Shown: positions 24,593 to 33,329 of the stretch, in pieces
How the letters are laid out: each line of letters starts with the position of its first letter
Numbering within the stretch: the first letter of the stretch is position 1
NCBI RefSeq assembly: GCF_002900965.1
Contig: NZ_PJOM01000002.1
Location: 1,426,001-1,490,000 of the forward strand
DNA from: Pseudotabrizicola formosa
GTDB taxonomy: Bacteria; Pseudomonadota; Alphaproteobacteria; Rhodobacterales; Rhodobacteraceae
DNA length: 64,000 bases
Direction: 5' to 3'
Translations under genes and position numbers: made by a program
The notes under the pieces: generated by a model
The model's input: the letters and a program-made list of their open reading frames with translations, nothing else
What the model was told of the DNA's origin: nothing
Databases searched by the model: none

Positions 24593-26926
24593 CTATTTCC
24601 CGAACTTGCCGCGCAGCGCATCGGCAAAGGGGTTGGTGCCGGGGCCGGATGCTGCACCTTGTGGGGTGGCCTGCATGGGCTGTGACCTGCCCCGCTGGCC
24701 GGGCTTCTCTGCCCGGTCCGCAGCGCGTTCGCGGGCGCTCTCCCGCGCGTCGGCACTGTCCTTGCGCATGGTCAGGGCAATGCGTTTGCGCGCTGCATCC
24801 ACCTCGACCACGCGGACCTGCACCACATCGCCCGCCTTCACCACCTCATGCGGGTCTTTGATGAATCGGTCTGCCAGCTGGCTGACATGCACCAGCCCGT
24901 CCTGATGCACGCCGACATCGACAAAGGCACCGAAGGCGGCGACGTTGGTCACGGTGCCTTCCAGCATCATGCCGGGTTTCAGGTCGCGGATTTCGTTGAC
25001 GCCTTCGGTAAAGGTGGCGGTGCGGAAACTGGGGCGCGGGTCGCGGCCGGGCTTTTCCAGCTCGGCCAGAATGTCCTTGACCGTCGGCAAGCCAAAGCGG
25101 TCGTCGATGAACTGGCGCGGGTCAAGCTTTTGCAGGGCTGCCGTATCGCCCATCAGGCTGCGGATATCGCGGCCACAGGCGGCAGTGATGCGGCGGGCGA
25201 CGTCATAGGCTTCCGGGTGCACGGAGGAGGCATCCAGCGGCTCCTTGCCGCCCGCGATGCGCAGGAAGCCTGCGGCCTGTTCAAACGCCTTGGGGCCAAG
25301 ACGCGCGACCTTCAGCAGGTCTCGCCGGGTGCTGAACGGGCCGTTGGCATCGCGGTGCGCCACAATCGCCTCGGCCAGCCCGGCCCCCACACCCGACACC
25401 CGGGCCAAGAGCGGCGCAGAGGCGGTGTTGAGGTCAACGCCGACCGCGTTCACCGCATCTTCCACCACCGCCTCCAGACTGCGGCCCAGCCGGTGCTGGT
25501 CGACATCATGTTGGTACTGACCGACGCCGATCGATTTGGGCTCGATCTTGACCAGTTCCGCCAACGGGTCTTGCAGGCGTCGTGCGATGCTGACGGCACC
25601 GCGCAAGGACACGTCCAGATCGGGAAACTCTTTCGACGCCAGTTCTGATGCGGAATAGACTGAAGCCCCGGCCTCGGACACGATCACCTTGACCGGCTTT
25701 TCCGTGCCGGGCAGCACGGCCAGCAGGTCCGCCACCATCTTTTCCGTCTCGCGGCTGGCGGTGCCGTTGCCGATGGCGATCAGCTGCACCTTGTGCTTGC
25801 CGATCAGCTGGGCAATCGCCACCTGCGCGCCACGCAAGTCATTTTTCGGCTGAAACGGATAGACCGTATCTGTCGCCAGCACCTTGCCGGTGGCATCGAC
25901 CACCGCCACCTTGACCCCGGTCCGGATGCCAGGGTCCAGCCCAAGGGTGGCCTTGCCGCCCGCCGGGGCTGCCAGCAGCAGATCTTTCAGATTGCGGGCA
26001 AAAACATTGATCGCCTCGGCCTCGGCCCGGTCACGCAACTCTCCCATCAGGTCCAGCGTGAGCGAGGTTTTCAGCTTGATCCGCCAGGCCCAGCTGGCCG
26101 CTTCACGCAGCCAGGCATCGCCCGGGCCTTTGGAGCCTGCCGAAAGCGCCGCACCGCAGGCCTGTTCCGCCGGGCTTTGGCCACGGGGGGCGTCTGGGTC
26201 GATCTCCAGATCTATGGTCAGAAACCCTTCGTTCCGGCCCCGCAGCATGGCCAGCACCCGGTGGCTGGGGGCGGTGGCCCAGGGTTCTTCATGCGCGAAA
26301 TAATCCGAGAATTTCGCGCCCTCGGCCTCTTTGCCCGCAACCGCCTTCGCCGACAGGCGGGCAACCTTCTTCATATGCTCACGCAACCGGCCCAGAAGCG
26401 TGGCGTTTTCTGAAAGACCTTCGGCGATGATGTCGCGCGCGCCCTCCAGTGCTGCTTTCGTATCCGGCACGGCTTGGGTGACAAAGCCCGTCGCCAGCGT
26501 TGCCGGATCGGCGGCGCGGTCTGCCAGAATCGCATCGACCAGCGGTTGCAGCCCGTTTTCACGCGCGATCATCGCCTTGGTCCGGCGCTTGGGTTTGAAG
26601 GGCAGATAGATGTCTTCCAGCTCGGCCTTGGTGGTGGCCTTGCCGATCGACAGGGCCAGCGGATCGGTCATCTTGCCCTGTTCGGTGATCGACCCAAAGA
26701 TCGCCGCGCGACGCGCTTCCATCTCCCGCAGATAGACCAGCCGTTCAGCCAGCAGGCGCAGCTGCGAATCGTCCAATCCCCCTGTCACCTCTTTGCGGTA
26801 GCGCGCAATGAAGGGCACGGTCGCGCCTTCATCCAGCAGGGCCACGGCGGCGGTGACCTGCGGGGTTTGCGCGTTGATTTCGGTCGCGATGGTTTGCGCG
26901 ATGCGGCGGGTGGTGTCTGGCGTCAT
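24593..26926 (-). CDS. tex: Tex-family S1 RNA-binding transcription accessory protein
   Basis: 777 residues from ATG 26926; the longer open frame upstream reads through a tRNA gene and is rejected. Order: N-terminal HTH-like Tex domain ([14 protein letters not shown]), YqgF/RNase-H-like domain (about 320-440, [17 protein letters not shown]), helix-hairpin-helix repeats ([17 protein letters not shown]), then a C-terminal S1 domain (about 645-715, [22 protein letters not shown]). Tex proteins bind RNA and the transcription machinery and affect stress and toxin gene expression. Length matches the family (about 770-790). The C-terminal tail is Arg/Gln/Pro-rich. Confidence 0.95.
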   Translation of the reverse strand: MTPDTTRRIAQTIATEINAQTPQVTAAVALLDEGATVPFIARYRKEVTGGLDDSQLRLLAERLVYLREMEARRAAIFGSITEQGKMTDPLALSIGKATTKAELEDIYLPFKPKRRTKAMIARENGLQPLVDAILADRAADPATLATGFVTQAVPDTKAALEGARDIIAEGLSENATLLGRLREHMKKVARLSAKAVAGKEAEGAKFSDYFAHEEPWATAPSHRVLAMLRGRNEGFLTIDLEIDPDAPRGQSPAEQACGAALSAGSKGPGDAWLREAASWAWRIKLKTSLTLDLMGELRDRAEAEAINVFARNLKDLLLAAPAGGKATLGLDPGIRTGVKVAVVDATGKVLATDTVYPFQPKNDLRGAQVAIAQLIGKHKVQLIAIGNGTASRETEKMVADLLAVLPGTEKPVKVIVSEAGASVYSASELASKEFPDLDVSLRGAVSIARRLQDPLAELVKIEPKSIGVGQYQHDVDQHRLGRSLEAVVEDAVNAVGVDLNTASAPLLARVSGVGAGLAEAIVAHRDANGPFSTRRDLLKVARLGPKAFEQAAGFLRIAGGKEPLDASSVHPEAYDVARRITAACGRDIRSLMGDTAALQKLDPRQFIDDRFGLPTVKDILAELEKPGRDPRPSFRTATFTEGVNEIRDLKPGMMLEGTVTNVAAFGAFVDVGVHQDGLVHVSQLADRFIKDPHEVVKAGDVVQVRVVEVDAARKRIALTMRKDSADARESARERAADRAEKPGQRGRSQPMQATPQGAASGPGTNPFADALRGKFGK

Positions 26927-27062
26927 GATGGCATTCCCGTATGGTCGGAGGGCGACCATACCCAAGCGCTGTGAAGAGGGAAAGGGCAGCGACGCGCCGC
27001 CTGCCACACAGCCGACGCCAAAAGCCCCGCAAGGGACTTTTGGCAGTCTGGACTGAAGGAGA

Positions 27063-27139
27063 TGGTACCAGCTCCCCGGCTCGAACGGGGGACCCCTAGA
27101 TCCACAATCTAGTGCTCTAACCAACTGAGCTAAGCCGGC
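27063..27139 (-). tRNA. tRNA-His (GTG anticodon), CCA encoded
   Basis: A 77-nt cloverleaf can be folded on the minus strand: acceptor GCCGGCT / AGCTGGT, D-stem GCTC/GAGC, anticodon stem CTAGA/TCTAG with loop TTGTGGA (anticodon GTG, His), and T-arm CCCCG-TTCGAGC-CGGGG. The 3' CCA is encoded. The base before G1 is T, and the discriminator base is A73, so the usual G-1:C73 identity element is absent. That is the known alphaproteobacterial tRNA-His form. Confidence 0.95.
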
Positions 27140-27295
27140 ACTTGGGGGCGATTTAACGCCCCTTGCTTTGGATTGCAAGCAGGCTTTGGCGCAAAAATGT
27201 GGAGGCTGACCCGATCATGGCGGTGCTTTGGCCGGTGTGCTTGCGAAAGCCTGCAAAGAACGCTAGGCGGAAGCCAGCACAGCAAGGGGGCCAAA

Positions 27296-27523
27296 ATGGG
27301 CATCGACAAGGAAAGCGAAATCGCCGCAAACCTTCAGATCGGGCCGACCTCGGCCGGAATGGTTCGCATCTACATCGAAGCCGATGGCGGCATCGAATTG
27401 CCGCTGGATTTTGAGCCGGAAGAGGCCGAAGAAATCGCCGAAGAGCTGCGCGCGGCTGCCGAAGCGGTGCGCGCCCTGGGCAATGGCAAGGGCGGCGGCA
27501 AGCCTAAGCCCAGGCGGAAATAA
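27296..27523 (+). CDS. small acidic conserved protein (DUF6324-like)
   Basis: 75 residues from ATG 27296. Short beta-type N-terminal half (LQIGPTSAGMVRIYIEADGGIELPLDFEP), then an acidic/Ala helix (EEAEEIAEELRAAAEAVRAL) and a basic tail (GKPKPRRK). I believe it belongs to the DUF6324 family found in Rhodobacterales, from memory of the pattern. Function is unknown. It overlaps the 3' end of the convergent mmcB by 20 bp. Confidence 0.7.
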   Translation: MGIDKESEIAANLQIGPTSAGMVRIYIEADGGIELPLDFEPEEAEEIAEELRAAAEAVRALGNGKGGGKPKPRRK

Positions 27524-27965
27524 CCCCAGCCGGATCACGCAGGGCCTGCAGGCGCAGCGCGGCATGGCGGGCAAAGCCCTGAACCACCGCCTTGCGGCGC
27601 GCGGGCGCGAGCAGGGTTTCCGGACCCATCCGCATGATTTCAGCCCCATAGGAATCCGCTCGGATCAGGCCTGAATCTTCGGGCAACAGGCTTGCCGGGA
27701 AATCGGCATCCACCGCCCAGAAAAACCGGTCGCACCACGGCAGGTAATTGTGCCACTTGCGATCAGCCTGATAGTCGGCGCGGCAGGATTTGCATTCCAC
27801 AACCCAGATCTGCCCCTTGGGGCCAAGCGCCATCAGATCTACCCGCAGCCCGGGCGCGGGCACCAATTCTTCCACCGTCGCGAACCCAAGGTCACGCAAA
27901 GCACGTGCCACCCCCCGCGCAAGGCGCTGTCCGGGCAATGGCGGCAGGGAGTCGGTGCAATCCAT
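27504..27965 (-). CDS. mmcB: MmcB family DNA repair protein
   Basis: 153 residues. A PD-(D/E)xK nuclease core is visible: RVDLMAL (Asp43) and WVVECKS (Glu57, Lys59), followed by CRADYQADRKWHNYLPWCDRFFWAV, characteristic of MmcB (formerly DUF6-type). Known from Caulobacter as a LexA-controlled protein that helps survival to mitomycin C; the biochemical activity is probably a nuclease. No clear SOS box was identified upstream by eye. It is divergent from the 6S RNA promoter. Confidence 0.88.
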   Translation of the reverse strand: MDCTDSLPPLPGQRLARGVARALRDLGFATVEELVPAPGLRVDLMALGPKGQIWVVECKSCRADYQADRKWHNYLPWCDRFFWAVDADFPASLLPEDSGLIRADSYGAEIMRMGPETLLAPARRKAVVQGFARHAALRLQALRDPAGVISAWA

Positions 27966-28003
27966 CCCCGAAATATGAACGAAAGATGAACACCTGACAA
28001 GCC

Positions 28004-28032
28004 TTGCAGAGGGGCTGCTGCGCGCCTATCTT
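28004..28032 (+). promoter_or_regulatory. sigma70-type promoter of the 6S RNA gene
   Basis: TTGCAG (28004-28009), 17-bp spacer, TATCTT (28027-28032). Transcription would begin a few bases later at about 28036-28038, exactly at the 5' strand of the terminal helix of the predicted 6S RNA. Spacing is optimal for a housekeeping promoter. Confidence 0.65.
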
Positions 28033-28035
28033 GTG

Positions 28036-28203
28036 AGGTGGCGGGTGCTGCTCTTCGCGTGCTGGGGCTTTTTTCCAGTGGCCGATAAGCAAACGAATGG
28101 ATGCTGGCTCTGGCAAGATCCTGGTCTTGCTACCTGGTGCCCACCTGAGACCTCTGGCTCTCGGGAAACCATGCCACCCACGGCTGCTGCGGGCCCGCCA
28201 CCT
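28036..28203 (+). ncRNA. ssrS: 6S RNA (SsrS), predicted
   Basis: A 168-nt non-coding stretch whose ends form a perfect 10-bp terminal helix (AGGTGGCGGG at 28036-28045 with CCCGCCACCT at 28194-28203). The centre holds an apical hairpin GCAAGA-TCCTGG-TCTTGC (28113-28130), with partly pairing flanks and an open middle. It also has GGTGCCCACCTG, a sequence I associate with alphaproteobacterial 6S RNA. A good promoter lies immediately upstream. 6S RNA mimics an open promoter and binds RNA polymerase-sigma70 in stationary phase. Identity rests on length, architecture and remembered motif, not on a covariance search. Confidence 0.75.
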
Positions 28204-28224
28204 TCTGACATCGGCAGACACGAA

Positions 28225-28250
28225 AAAGGGGCGGATCTCTCCGCCCCTTT
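28225..28250 (-). terminator. intrinsic terminator of the DUF481 outer-membrane gene
   Basis: Inverted repeat AAAGGGGCGGA / TCCGCCCCTTT with a 4-nt loop. Read on the minus strand, the GC stem is followed by TTTTTCG, a proper intrinsic terminator for the outer-membrane gene ending at 28274. On the plus strand only three T follow, but it may also stop read-through from ssrS. Confidence 0.8.
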
Positions 28251-28273
28251 CCTGCTGTGTGGGGTTTTCCGGC

Positions 28274-29146
28274 TCAGAAGCCGAACACCAGCGAAACGCC
28301 CAGCTTGTTGTCGGTCCGGATCGCGCGGCTTTCGTCATACTCGGTCAGATAGCTGACACGAGTCGAGAAGGCCTCGGTCATCTTGACGTTCAGGCCAAGG
28401 TCGTTGTTGGCCCGAAGTGCCGAATCCGATTTCAGAACATCGGTGTCATTCGTCACGAAGAAGTTGTCGTTGATCCGGTAGAAGAACCGCGACGCGGCCA
28501 GATAGCCGGTTTCGGTCTCTGAATTGCCCAGACCGTCTTCGAGGTAGCTGACGCCGATACCTGCCTGCACACGCCAGGTCATGTCCGGTGTGTTCACGAC
28601 ACGGTAGCCTGGACCAAAGCCAATGAACCCATCGCGGCGCGTGTTTTCGTCACGACGATCAACGCCATCGGCGCTGATTTCCGTGGCCAGCCCATCGGTC
28701 GCCAAGCGGCCCAACGCAAAGGCGTAGAACCGGTCGCTCAGATAGTAGTTGGCGTCATAGACGACAAATACATCTTCCGTCGTGGACACGTTATTGTCCT
28801 CGGAAAACTCAAGCGCGGCTCCCAAAGTCTGTACGAACTGGCCTTGCGCGTAGCGAAGCCGGACGCCGCCAACAAGATCCTGCGACTCGTTGTTGCCTGT
28901 GTTGCCCGCGTATCCGAGCGACGCACTGCCGCTCAGACCAGGACGAAACTCCGGATTGCCAAAGCGCGCAGCATCTTCGGCGCGCTCCATATCGTCTCTG
29001 ACATCGTCATCGATATCATCGATGCGGTCATCAAGTGCTTCGACGCCCGTGATGGCAACCTGAGCAATCGCCGAAGGTGCAAAAGCAACTTGAGCGACGG
29101 CAATAGCCAGCACGCCAGCACCAAAGGTGCGGAGTTTGACTGTCAT
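28274..29146 (-). CDS. DUF481 family outer-membrane beta-barrel protein (YdiY-like)
   Basis: 290 residues with a signal peptide (about 1-28, ending SAIAQ). An acidic segment (DDRIDDIDDDVRDDMERAEDAARFG) precedes the barrel. Alternating hydrophobic beta strands begin at GLSGSASLGYAGNTGNNESQDL and end with KLGVSLVFGF, the terminal Phe expected for outer-membrane insertion. It matches the DUF481 or salt-induced outer-membrane protein pattern. Codon use is less GC-rich than neighbouring genes, typical of a highly expressed porin-like gene. It converges on the 6S RNA gene. Confidence 0.87.
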   Translation of the reverse strand: MTVKLRTFGAGVLAIAVAQVAFAPSAIAQVAITGVEALDDRIDDIDDDVRDDMERAEDAARFGNPEFRPGLSGSASLGYAGNTGNNESQDLVGGVRLRYAQGQFVQTLGAALEFSEDNNVSTTEDVFVVYDANYYLSDRFYAFALGRLATDGLATEISADGVDRRDENTRRDGFIGFGPGYRVVNTPDMTWRVQAGIGVSYLEDGLGNSETETGYLAASRFFYRINDNFFVTNDTDVLKSDSALRANNDLGLNVKMTEAFSTRVSYLTEYDESRAIRTDNKLGVSLVFGF

Positions 29147-29327
29147 ATACTATCCTTTCACACTCACCGGCCTCTCTCGTGCCGGTCGCGTATGAAACGT
29201 CAGGAAGCGGGCATAGTTCCTGCGCATCACCGTTCTGTGACGCGGTGTGAACTGACCTTAGGGCAACCAAGCCATTGATTCAAAAAACTCTATGTCGCGT
29301 GACACTGCGGCGGGTTGCCTTAACGGA

Positions 29328-29657
29328 TCAGCGCGAAGACCTTGGGCGGCCGGGCAAAGCCGGTCGGGCACTTGCTTTGGCCAGCACCGGTACCGGGACC
29401 AGTCGCGCACCTGTGCCCCCCGGTGGCTGCTGCGTCGATTCGGCCATTCGCATCACCGCGATGGCGAACTGAACCCCACCGAACACCACCCCATTGACCA
29501 TCACCATCATGATCGCCGCCACCCATCCCATCGGCGACTGCAAGACAAGATGGCGCAAGCCCGCCACATCCAGCCAGAGCAGCCCTGCCACGAAAGCGAC
29601 AGCAATGCCAAAGCCGATGGCAACATTCACGATATAAAGCCGGATGAGTTTGGGCAT
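29328..29657 (-). CDS. small two-TM membrane protein, unknown
   Basis: 109 residues with two membrane segments (about 10-30, VNVAIGFGIAVAFVAGLLWL; about 43-66, MGWVAAIMMVMVNGVVFGGVQFAI) and a basic Pro/Arg-rich cytoplasmic tail. No recognised domain. It lies downstream of the nusB operon on the same strand, separated by 174 bp that contain a hairpin. Probably a conserved hypothetical inner-membrane protein of this family of bacteria; function unknown. Confidence 0.7.
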   Translation of the reverse strand: MPKLIRLYIVNVAIGFGIAVAFVAGLLWLDVAGLRHLVLQSPMGWVAAIMMVMVNGVVFGGVQFAIAVMRMAESTQQPPGGTGARLVPVPVLAKASARPALPGRPRSSR

Positions 29658-29788
29658 ATTTGCGCTCCTGACAACAGGTCAAGCCTAGCGCAGCGCTGCA
29701 AAAGCGAAAGGCCCATTTTGCCGCAGGCGGGCCAAATGTGCCAGGTTGGTTACTTTGAGGTTAGGAATTGGAACGATCAGCCCGTCCT

Positions 29789-29816
29789 GGCCCGAAAGGG
29801 ATAGTCCCCTCGGGCC
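29789..29816. terminator. hairpin downstream of nusB
   Basis: Stem GGCCCG / CGGGCC with an inner GGGA-TAG-TCCC pairing, 16 bp past the nusB stop. There is no T-run in either direction, so it may be a weak or Rho-assisted terminator of the riboflavin-nusB operon. Confidence 0.4.
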
Positions 29817-29831
29817 TAAACTCAGGGCAGT

Positions 29832-30329
29832 TCAGAAGCCTTCGGGCTTGGCCTCATGCGCCATGTGATCCAGCACGGCGTTGACGAAGCGCGATTCCTT
29901 GCCATCGGGGAAAAAGGCTTTAGCGACATCGACATATTCGGTGATGGCAACCCGAGGCGGCGTCGGCATCTGCGTCAACTCGGCACCGGCCGCGCGGAAC
30001 AGCGCACGCAGCACCGGGTCGATCCGGTCAATCGGCCATTTGGCCACCAGCGCCCGGTCGGTCATCTGGTCGATCAGCGCCTGAAAGTTCACTGCATGAT
30101 CCACAAGGTTGCGGAAATGCGTGACATCGCCTTCGGCAAATTCGCCTTCTTCATAGGTGGCGCCAAAGCGGTGCACCTCGAATTCGCGGCAGATCGCCTT
30201 GATCGTCTGGCCCGAGACTTCCATCTGGAACAGCGCCTGCACCGCATAGAGCCGCGCGGCAGAGCGCATCTGCTTCTTCTCGGCATTGCTTGGCTTGAGG
30301 CCTTTGGCCGCCGGTGTGTCGTCAGTCAT
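29832..30329 (-). CDS. nusB: transcription antitermination factor NusB
   Basis: 165 residues from the ATG that overlaps the ribH stop by 4 bp; an in-frame extension to 30365 is rejected. NusB features: RSAARLYAVQALFQME near the N-terminus, and WPIDRIDPVLRALFRAAGAEL with PPRVAITEYVDVAKAF in the C-terminal half. It binds boxA RNA with NusE(S10) during rRNA antitermination. The ribH-nusB pair is a very common bacterial arrangement. The alphaproteobacterial version has a charged insertion (YEEGEFAEGDVTHF). Confidence 0.95.
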   Translation of the reverse strand: MTDDTPAAKGLKPSNAEKKQMRSAARLYAVQALFQMEVSGQTIKAICREFEVHRFGATYEEGEFAEGDVTHFRNLVDHAVNFQALIDQMTDRALVAKWPIDRIDPVLRALFRAAGAELTQMPTPPRVAITEYVDVAKAFFPDGKESRFVNAVLDHMAHEAKPEGF

Positions 30330-30826
30330 GCGCGGAACCCGATCCCTGTCGTCTGGCCCGCCCATTTGCGCGAGATCGCGATCAGGTGCAAGGCCGCCGC
30401 TGCTGCCCCGCCCCCTTTATTCTGTCCCGCCGGATCGGCCCGTACCTCGGCCTGGGCACGGTTTTCCACGGTCAGAATGCCGTTGCCGATGCAGGCCCCT
30501 TGCAGGCCCAGCAGGCTGATGGCGCGGCTGCTGTCATTGCACACGGTATCGTAATGCGTGGTCTCGCCCCGCATGACGCAGCCAAGCGCCACATAGCCAT
30601 CATATTTCGCCTGACGCTCGGCCATGGCAATCGCGGTCGGCACTTCCAGCGCGCCGGGCACCTCGATCAGATCGACATCGGCCCCGCAACTGGCGGCGAT
30701 GGCGCGGGCACCGGCCACCATATTGTCGGTGATATCCTTGTAATAGGGGGCCACCACGATCAGCAGTTTCACCGGCTGGTCAAACGTGGGCAGCGGCAGG
30801 GTGTAATGGGTTTCCGCACTGGCCAT
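30326..30826 (-). CDS. ribH: 6,7-dimethyl-8-ribityllumazine synthase
   Basis: 166 residues of the lumazine synthase family, which makes 6,7-dimethyl-8-ribityllumazine from the RibB product and the ribitylamino-pyrimidine. Motifs: GALEVPTAIAM, YDGYVALGCVMRGETTHYD (active-site region with RGET-H) and GNGILTVEN. It forms icosahedral or decameric shells in relatives. The ATG lies just after the ribB stop (3-bp gap), and the gene overlaps nusB by 4 bp, so rib and nusB genes are co-translated. Confidence 0.96.
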   Translation of the reverse strand: MASAETHYTLPLPTFDQPVKLLIVVAPYYKDITDNMVAGARAIAASCGADVDLIEVPGALEVPTAIAMAERQAKYDGYVALGCVMRGETTHYDTVCNDSSRAISLLGLQGACIGNGILTVENRAQAEVRADPAGQNKGGGAAAAALHLIAISRKWAGQTTGIGFRA

Positions 30827-30829
30827 GGC

Positions 30830-31921
30830 TTACTCCGTAATCTTGCGGGTGCCGGTGATCGACAACCCATAGGCGTCAAGCCCGACAATCTTGGGCTGCG
30901 GCGAATTGGTCAGCAGGGTCAGGTCATTGACCCCCAGCGACACAAGGATCTGCGCGCCGATGCCGTATTGCTTGAGGGTCTGCGGCGAGGCTTCGGTATC
31001 GGAAATCAGCCGCCGGTCCAGCTCACGCAGCAATACCAGCACACCGCGCCCCTCGGCGGCGATCAGCTTCATCGCCTCAGCAAATTCCGCCGTGCGCCCT
31101 GCCCCGCCAAGGCCGACCACGTCGAGCAGCGGGTCCAGCGTGTGCATCCGCGTCAGCACCGGCCCGGGGGTGGTGATGTCTCCCTTGATCAGCACCACAT
31201 GTTCCGCGCCTTCGGTCACATCGGTATAGATCCGCATCGTCCAGTCACCGCCGAATTCCGAGGTGACGGCACGTTCTTCGGTCAGCTTCACCAGGTTGTC
31301 GTTGCGGCGGCGATAGGCGATCAGGTCGGAAATCGTGCCGATTTTCAGCCCGTGCTTTTGCGCGAAAACGATCAGATCGGGCAGCCGCGCCATCGAGCCA
31401 TCGTCATTCATCACCTCGCAGATCACACCCGACGGGTTCAGGCCCGCCAGCCGCGCCACATCCACCGCCGCCTCGGTATGGCCGGCGCGCACCAGCACGC
31501 CGCCGTCGCGTGCGCGCAGCGGAAAGACGTGGCCCGGTGTGGCAATGTCCTGCGGCCCCTTGGTCTGGTCGATGGCGACCGAGACAGTGCGCGCCCGGTC
31601 AGCCGCCGAAATCCCGGTGGAGATGCCCTCACGGGCCTCGATCGACAGGGTGAAGGCACTGGCAAGGCGCGAGGAATTCTTCGGGCTCATCGGTTGCAGA
31701 CCCAGCTGATCCACCCGGTCGGCGGTGAGCGCAAGGCAGATCAGGCCCCGGCCATAGGTGGCCATGAAGTTCACCGCCTGCGGCGTGCACATTTGCGCCG
31801 GGATCACCAGATCACCTTCGTTCTCGCGGTCCTCATGATCGACCAGAATGAACATGCGCCCGTTGCGCGCATCGTCGATGATGTCTTCGACAGAGGAAAT
31901 GGCGTCGGAATAATCGGTCAT
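30830..31921 (-). CDS. ribB: 3,4-dihydroxy-2-butanone-4-phosphate synthase with degenerate GCHII domain
   Basis: 363 residues from ATG 31921. The N-terminal half (about 1-200) has the DHBP synthase signature FILVDHEDRENEGD and the ATYGRGLICLALT and GHVFPLRARDGGVL motifs, so it should convert ribulose 5-phosphate to the four-carbon riboflavin precursor. The C-terminal half aligns by order with GTP cyclohydrolase II. However, TRMHTLDPLLDVVGLGG lacks the three zinc Cys (C-x10-C-x-C) seen in active RibA, so that activity is probably lost and a separate ribA is expected elsewhere. It is followed closely by ribH. Confidence 0.93.
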   Translation of the reverse strand: MTDYSDAISSVEDIIDDARNGRMFILVDHEDRENEGDLVIPAQMCTPQAVNFMATYGRGLICLALTADRVDQLGLQPMSPKNSSRLASAFTLSIEAREGISTGISAADRARTVSVAIDQTKGPQDIATPGHVFPLRARDGGVLVRAGHTEAAVDVARLAGLNPSGVICEVMNDDGSMARLPDLIVFAQKHGLKIGTISDLIAYRRRNDNLVKLTEERAVTSEFGGDWTMRIYTDVTEGAEHVVLIKGDITTPGPVLTRMHTLDPLLDVVGLGGAGRTAEFAEAMKLIAAEGRGVLVLLRELDRRLISDTEASPQTLKQYGIGAQILVSLGVNDLTLLTNSPQPKIVGLDAYGLSITGTRKITE

Positions 31922-32020
31922 GCTGCGGATTCCTGATCGGGTTTGCCCGGCTTTACCGCGACAGGGCCACAAAAGCCAGAGGCGGGCGGCGCAGAGCGAC
32001 TGTGCGCCACACCACGTCCC

Positions 32021-32581
32021 TCAGCTGCCAAAATACCGTTCGGCCGGAAGATAGCCCGCCAGCCGGCCCGCAGCGGCCCATTCCGCCTCCAGCCCGTGAT
32101 CACCGATCAGCAACACCGTGTCGGGCGGGAGGCTGCCAAGCGCCGCGCGCAGCCGTATGCGCGCCTCGGCAAAACTGGCAAGATGGTGCGGGGCGGCGTG
32201 GCTTGCACGCAGCACCGGAGCGGCCTGCGCCAGATCCGCCGCCTGCAACGGCGGCACGGCAAGGCCGATCAGCCCCGCCGCCTGCACCGCGCCCAGCCTG
32301 ACCATCCGGTCAGCGGAAAGCACCTGCCCCGCGCGCAGCACCCGCAAGGCGTTGGACGAAAACAGAAACGCCACCAGATCATGCCCGGTGCTGGCGCGCA
32401 CCCCGGCATAGGTCTTGTAATCCAGCCCCAGTTCCGCAGCCCGGCGCACCCGCAGGCGCACCACCTCTATCGGCAGGGTCGGCAGCAGGCGGGCGCGGGC
32501 GGCGCGCCAGCATTGGGTGCGCCAGGACAGGCCGGTCATGTCCGGACCCCGGTTATGGCCGATGCCAGCGCTCAGTCCCAT
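32021..32581 (-). CDS. conserved protein of the riboflavin operon, unknown function
   Basis: 186 residues. The chosen ATG (32581) overlaps the ribE stop region (GAATGGGACTGA), suggesting translational coupling. It opens with MGLSAGIGHNRGPDM. A helical body (WRAARARLLPTLPIEVVRLRVRRAAELGLDYKTYAGVRA) is followed by FLFSSNALRVLRAG and a C-terminal part with DTVLLIGDHG. No named domain is recognised. Its place between ribE and ribB suggests a flavin-linked or conserved-neighbour role in Rhodobacterales. Confidence 0.75.
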   Translation of the reverse strand: MGLSAGIGHNRGPDMTGLSWRTQCWRAARARLLPTLPIEVVRLRVRRAAELGLDYKTYAGVRASTGHDLVAFLFSSNALRVLRAGQVLSADRMVRLGAVQAAGLIGLAVPPLQAADLAQAAPVLRASHAAPHHLASFAEARIRLRAALGSLPPDTVLLIGDHGLEAEWAAAGRLAGYLPAERYFGS

Positions 32582-33168
32582 TCGCGCAGCCGCGCCACAT
32601 AGCGCGCCATCGTATCCACCTCCAGATTGACCAGATCGCCCACCGCCACATCGCCCCATGTGGTGGCCTTCTGGGTATGCGGGATGAAGTTGATGCCGAA
32701 ATCAGTGCCCTCAACCTCGTTCACCGTCAGCGAGGTGCCGTTCAGCGCCACCGACCCCTTGGGCGCGATGAAGCGCGCCAGGTCACGCGGCGCGCGAAAG
32801 GTCACGCGCAGGCTGTCGCCCTCGGGCACCACATCCACCACTTCGGCCACGCCATCGACATGGCCCGAGACGATATGCCCGCCCAATTCATCGCCCACCT
32901 TGAGCGCGCGTTCCAGATTGACCCGCGCGCCGGGAGCCCAGCGCGACAGGTTGGTCTTGCGCACGGTTTCCGCCGAGATCTGCACATCATACCAGTTGCG
33001 CGGTGTGGTGCCGGTGGCGATCACGGTCAGGCACACGCCGTCTGATGCAATCGAAGCCCCGATGTCGATGCCACCCACATCGTAGCGCGTCCCGATGCGG
33101 GCGCGCAAATCGCCCTGCTGCTCGGTCTGCAGAACTTCCCCAATATCGCTGACGATCCCTGTGAACAT
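32572..33168 (-). CDS. ribE: riboflavin synthase alpha chain
   Basis: 198 residues from ATG 33168; a longer open frame is rejected because MFTGIVSDIGEV is the canonical N-terminus. Two tandem lumazine-binding barrel repeats are seen, each with its own signature (SIASDGVCLTVI in repeat 1, SVALNGTSLTVNEV in repeat 2). GHIVSGHVDGV is also conserved. It dismutates two lumazine molecules to riboflavin. First gene of the rib group in this window; no FMN riboswitch is recognisable in the 160 bp upstream, and ribD is not present here. Confidence 0.95.
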   Translation of the reverse strand: MFTGIVSDIGEVLQTEQQGDLRARIGTRYDVGGIDIGASIASDGVCLTVIATGTTPRNWYDVQISAETVRKTNLSRWAPGARVNLERALKVGDELGGHIVSGHVDGVAEVVDVVPEGDSLRVTFRAPRDLARFIAPKGSVALNGTSLTVNEVEGTDFGINFIPHTQKATTWGDVAVGDLVNLEVDTMARYVARLREWD

Positions 33169-33329
33169 GCTGGGTCTCCTTTGCTGCAATGCGTAGCCTG
33201 CGGTTGGGGACGACGCAAGGTTGCGCACCATTTGCCAAAATTTCGCCGTGCTTTGACCAAGCCAAATGGGTAAAGGTTCAGGACTGCGCGGCATCTTGCC
33301 GCCGACAGGCACTGACGGACACCACCCGC

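Noticed and set aside
26927-27178. N-terminal extension of tex (861-residue reading frame)
   Set aside because: It runs through the tRNA-His gene and the start of Tex homologues fits ATG 26926.
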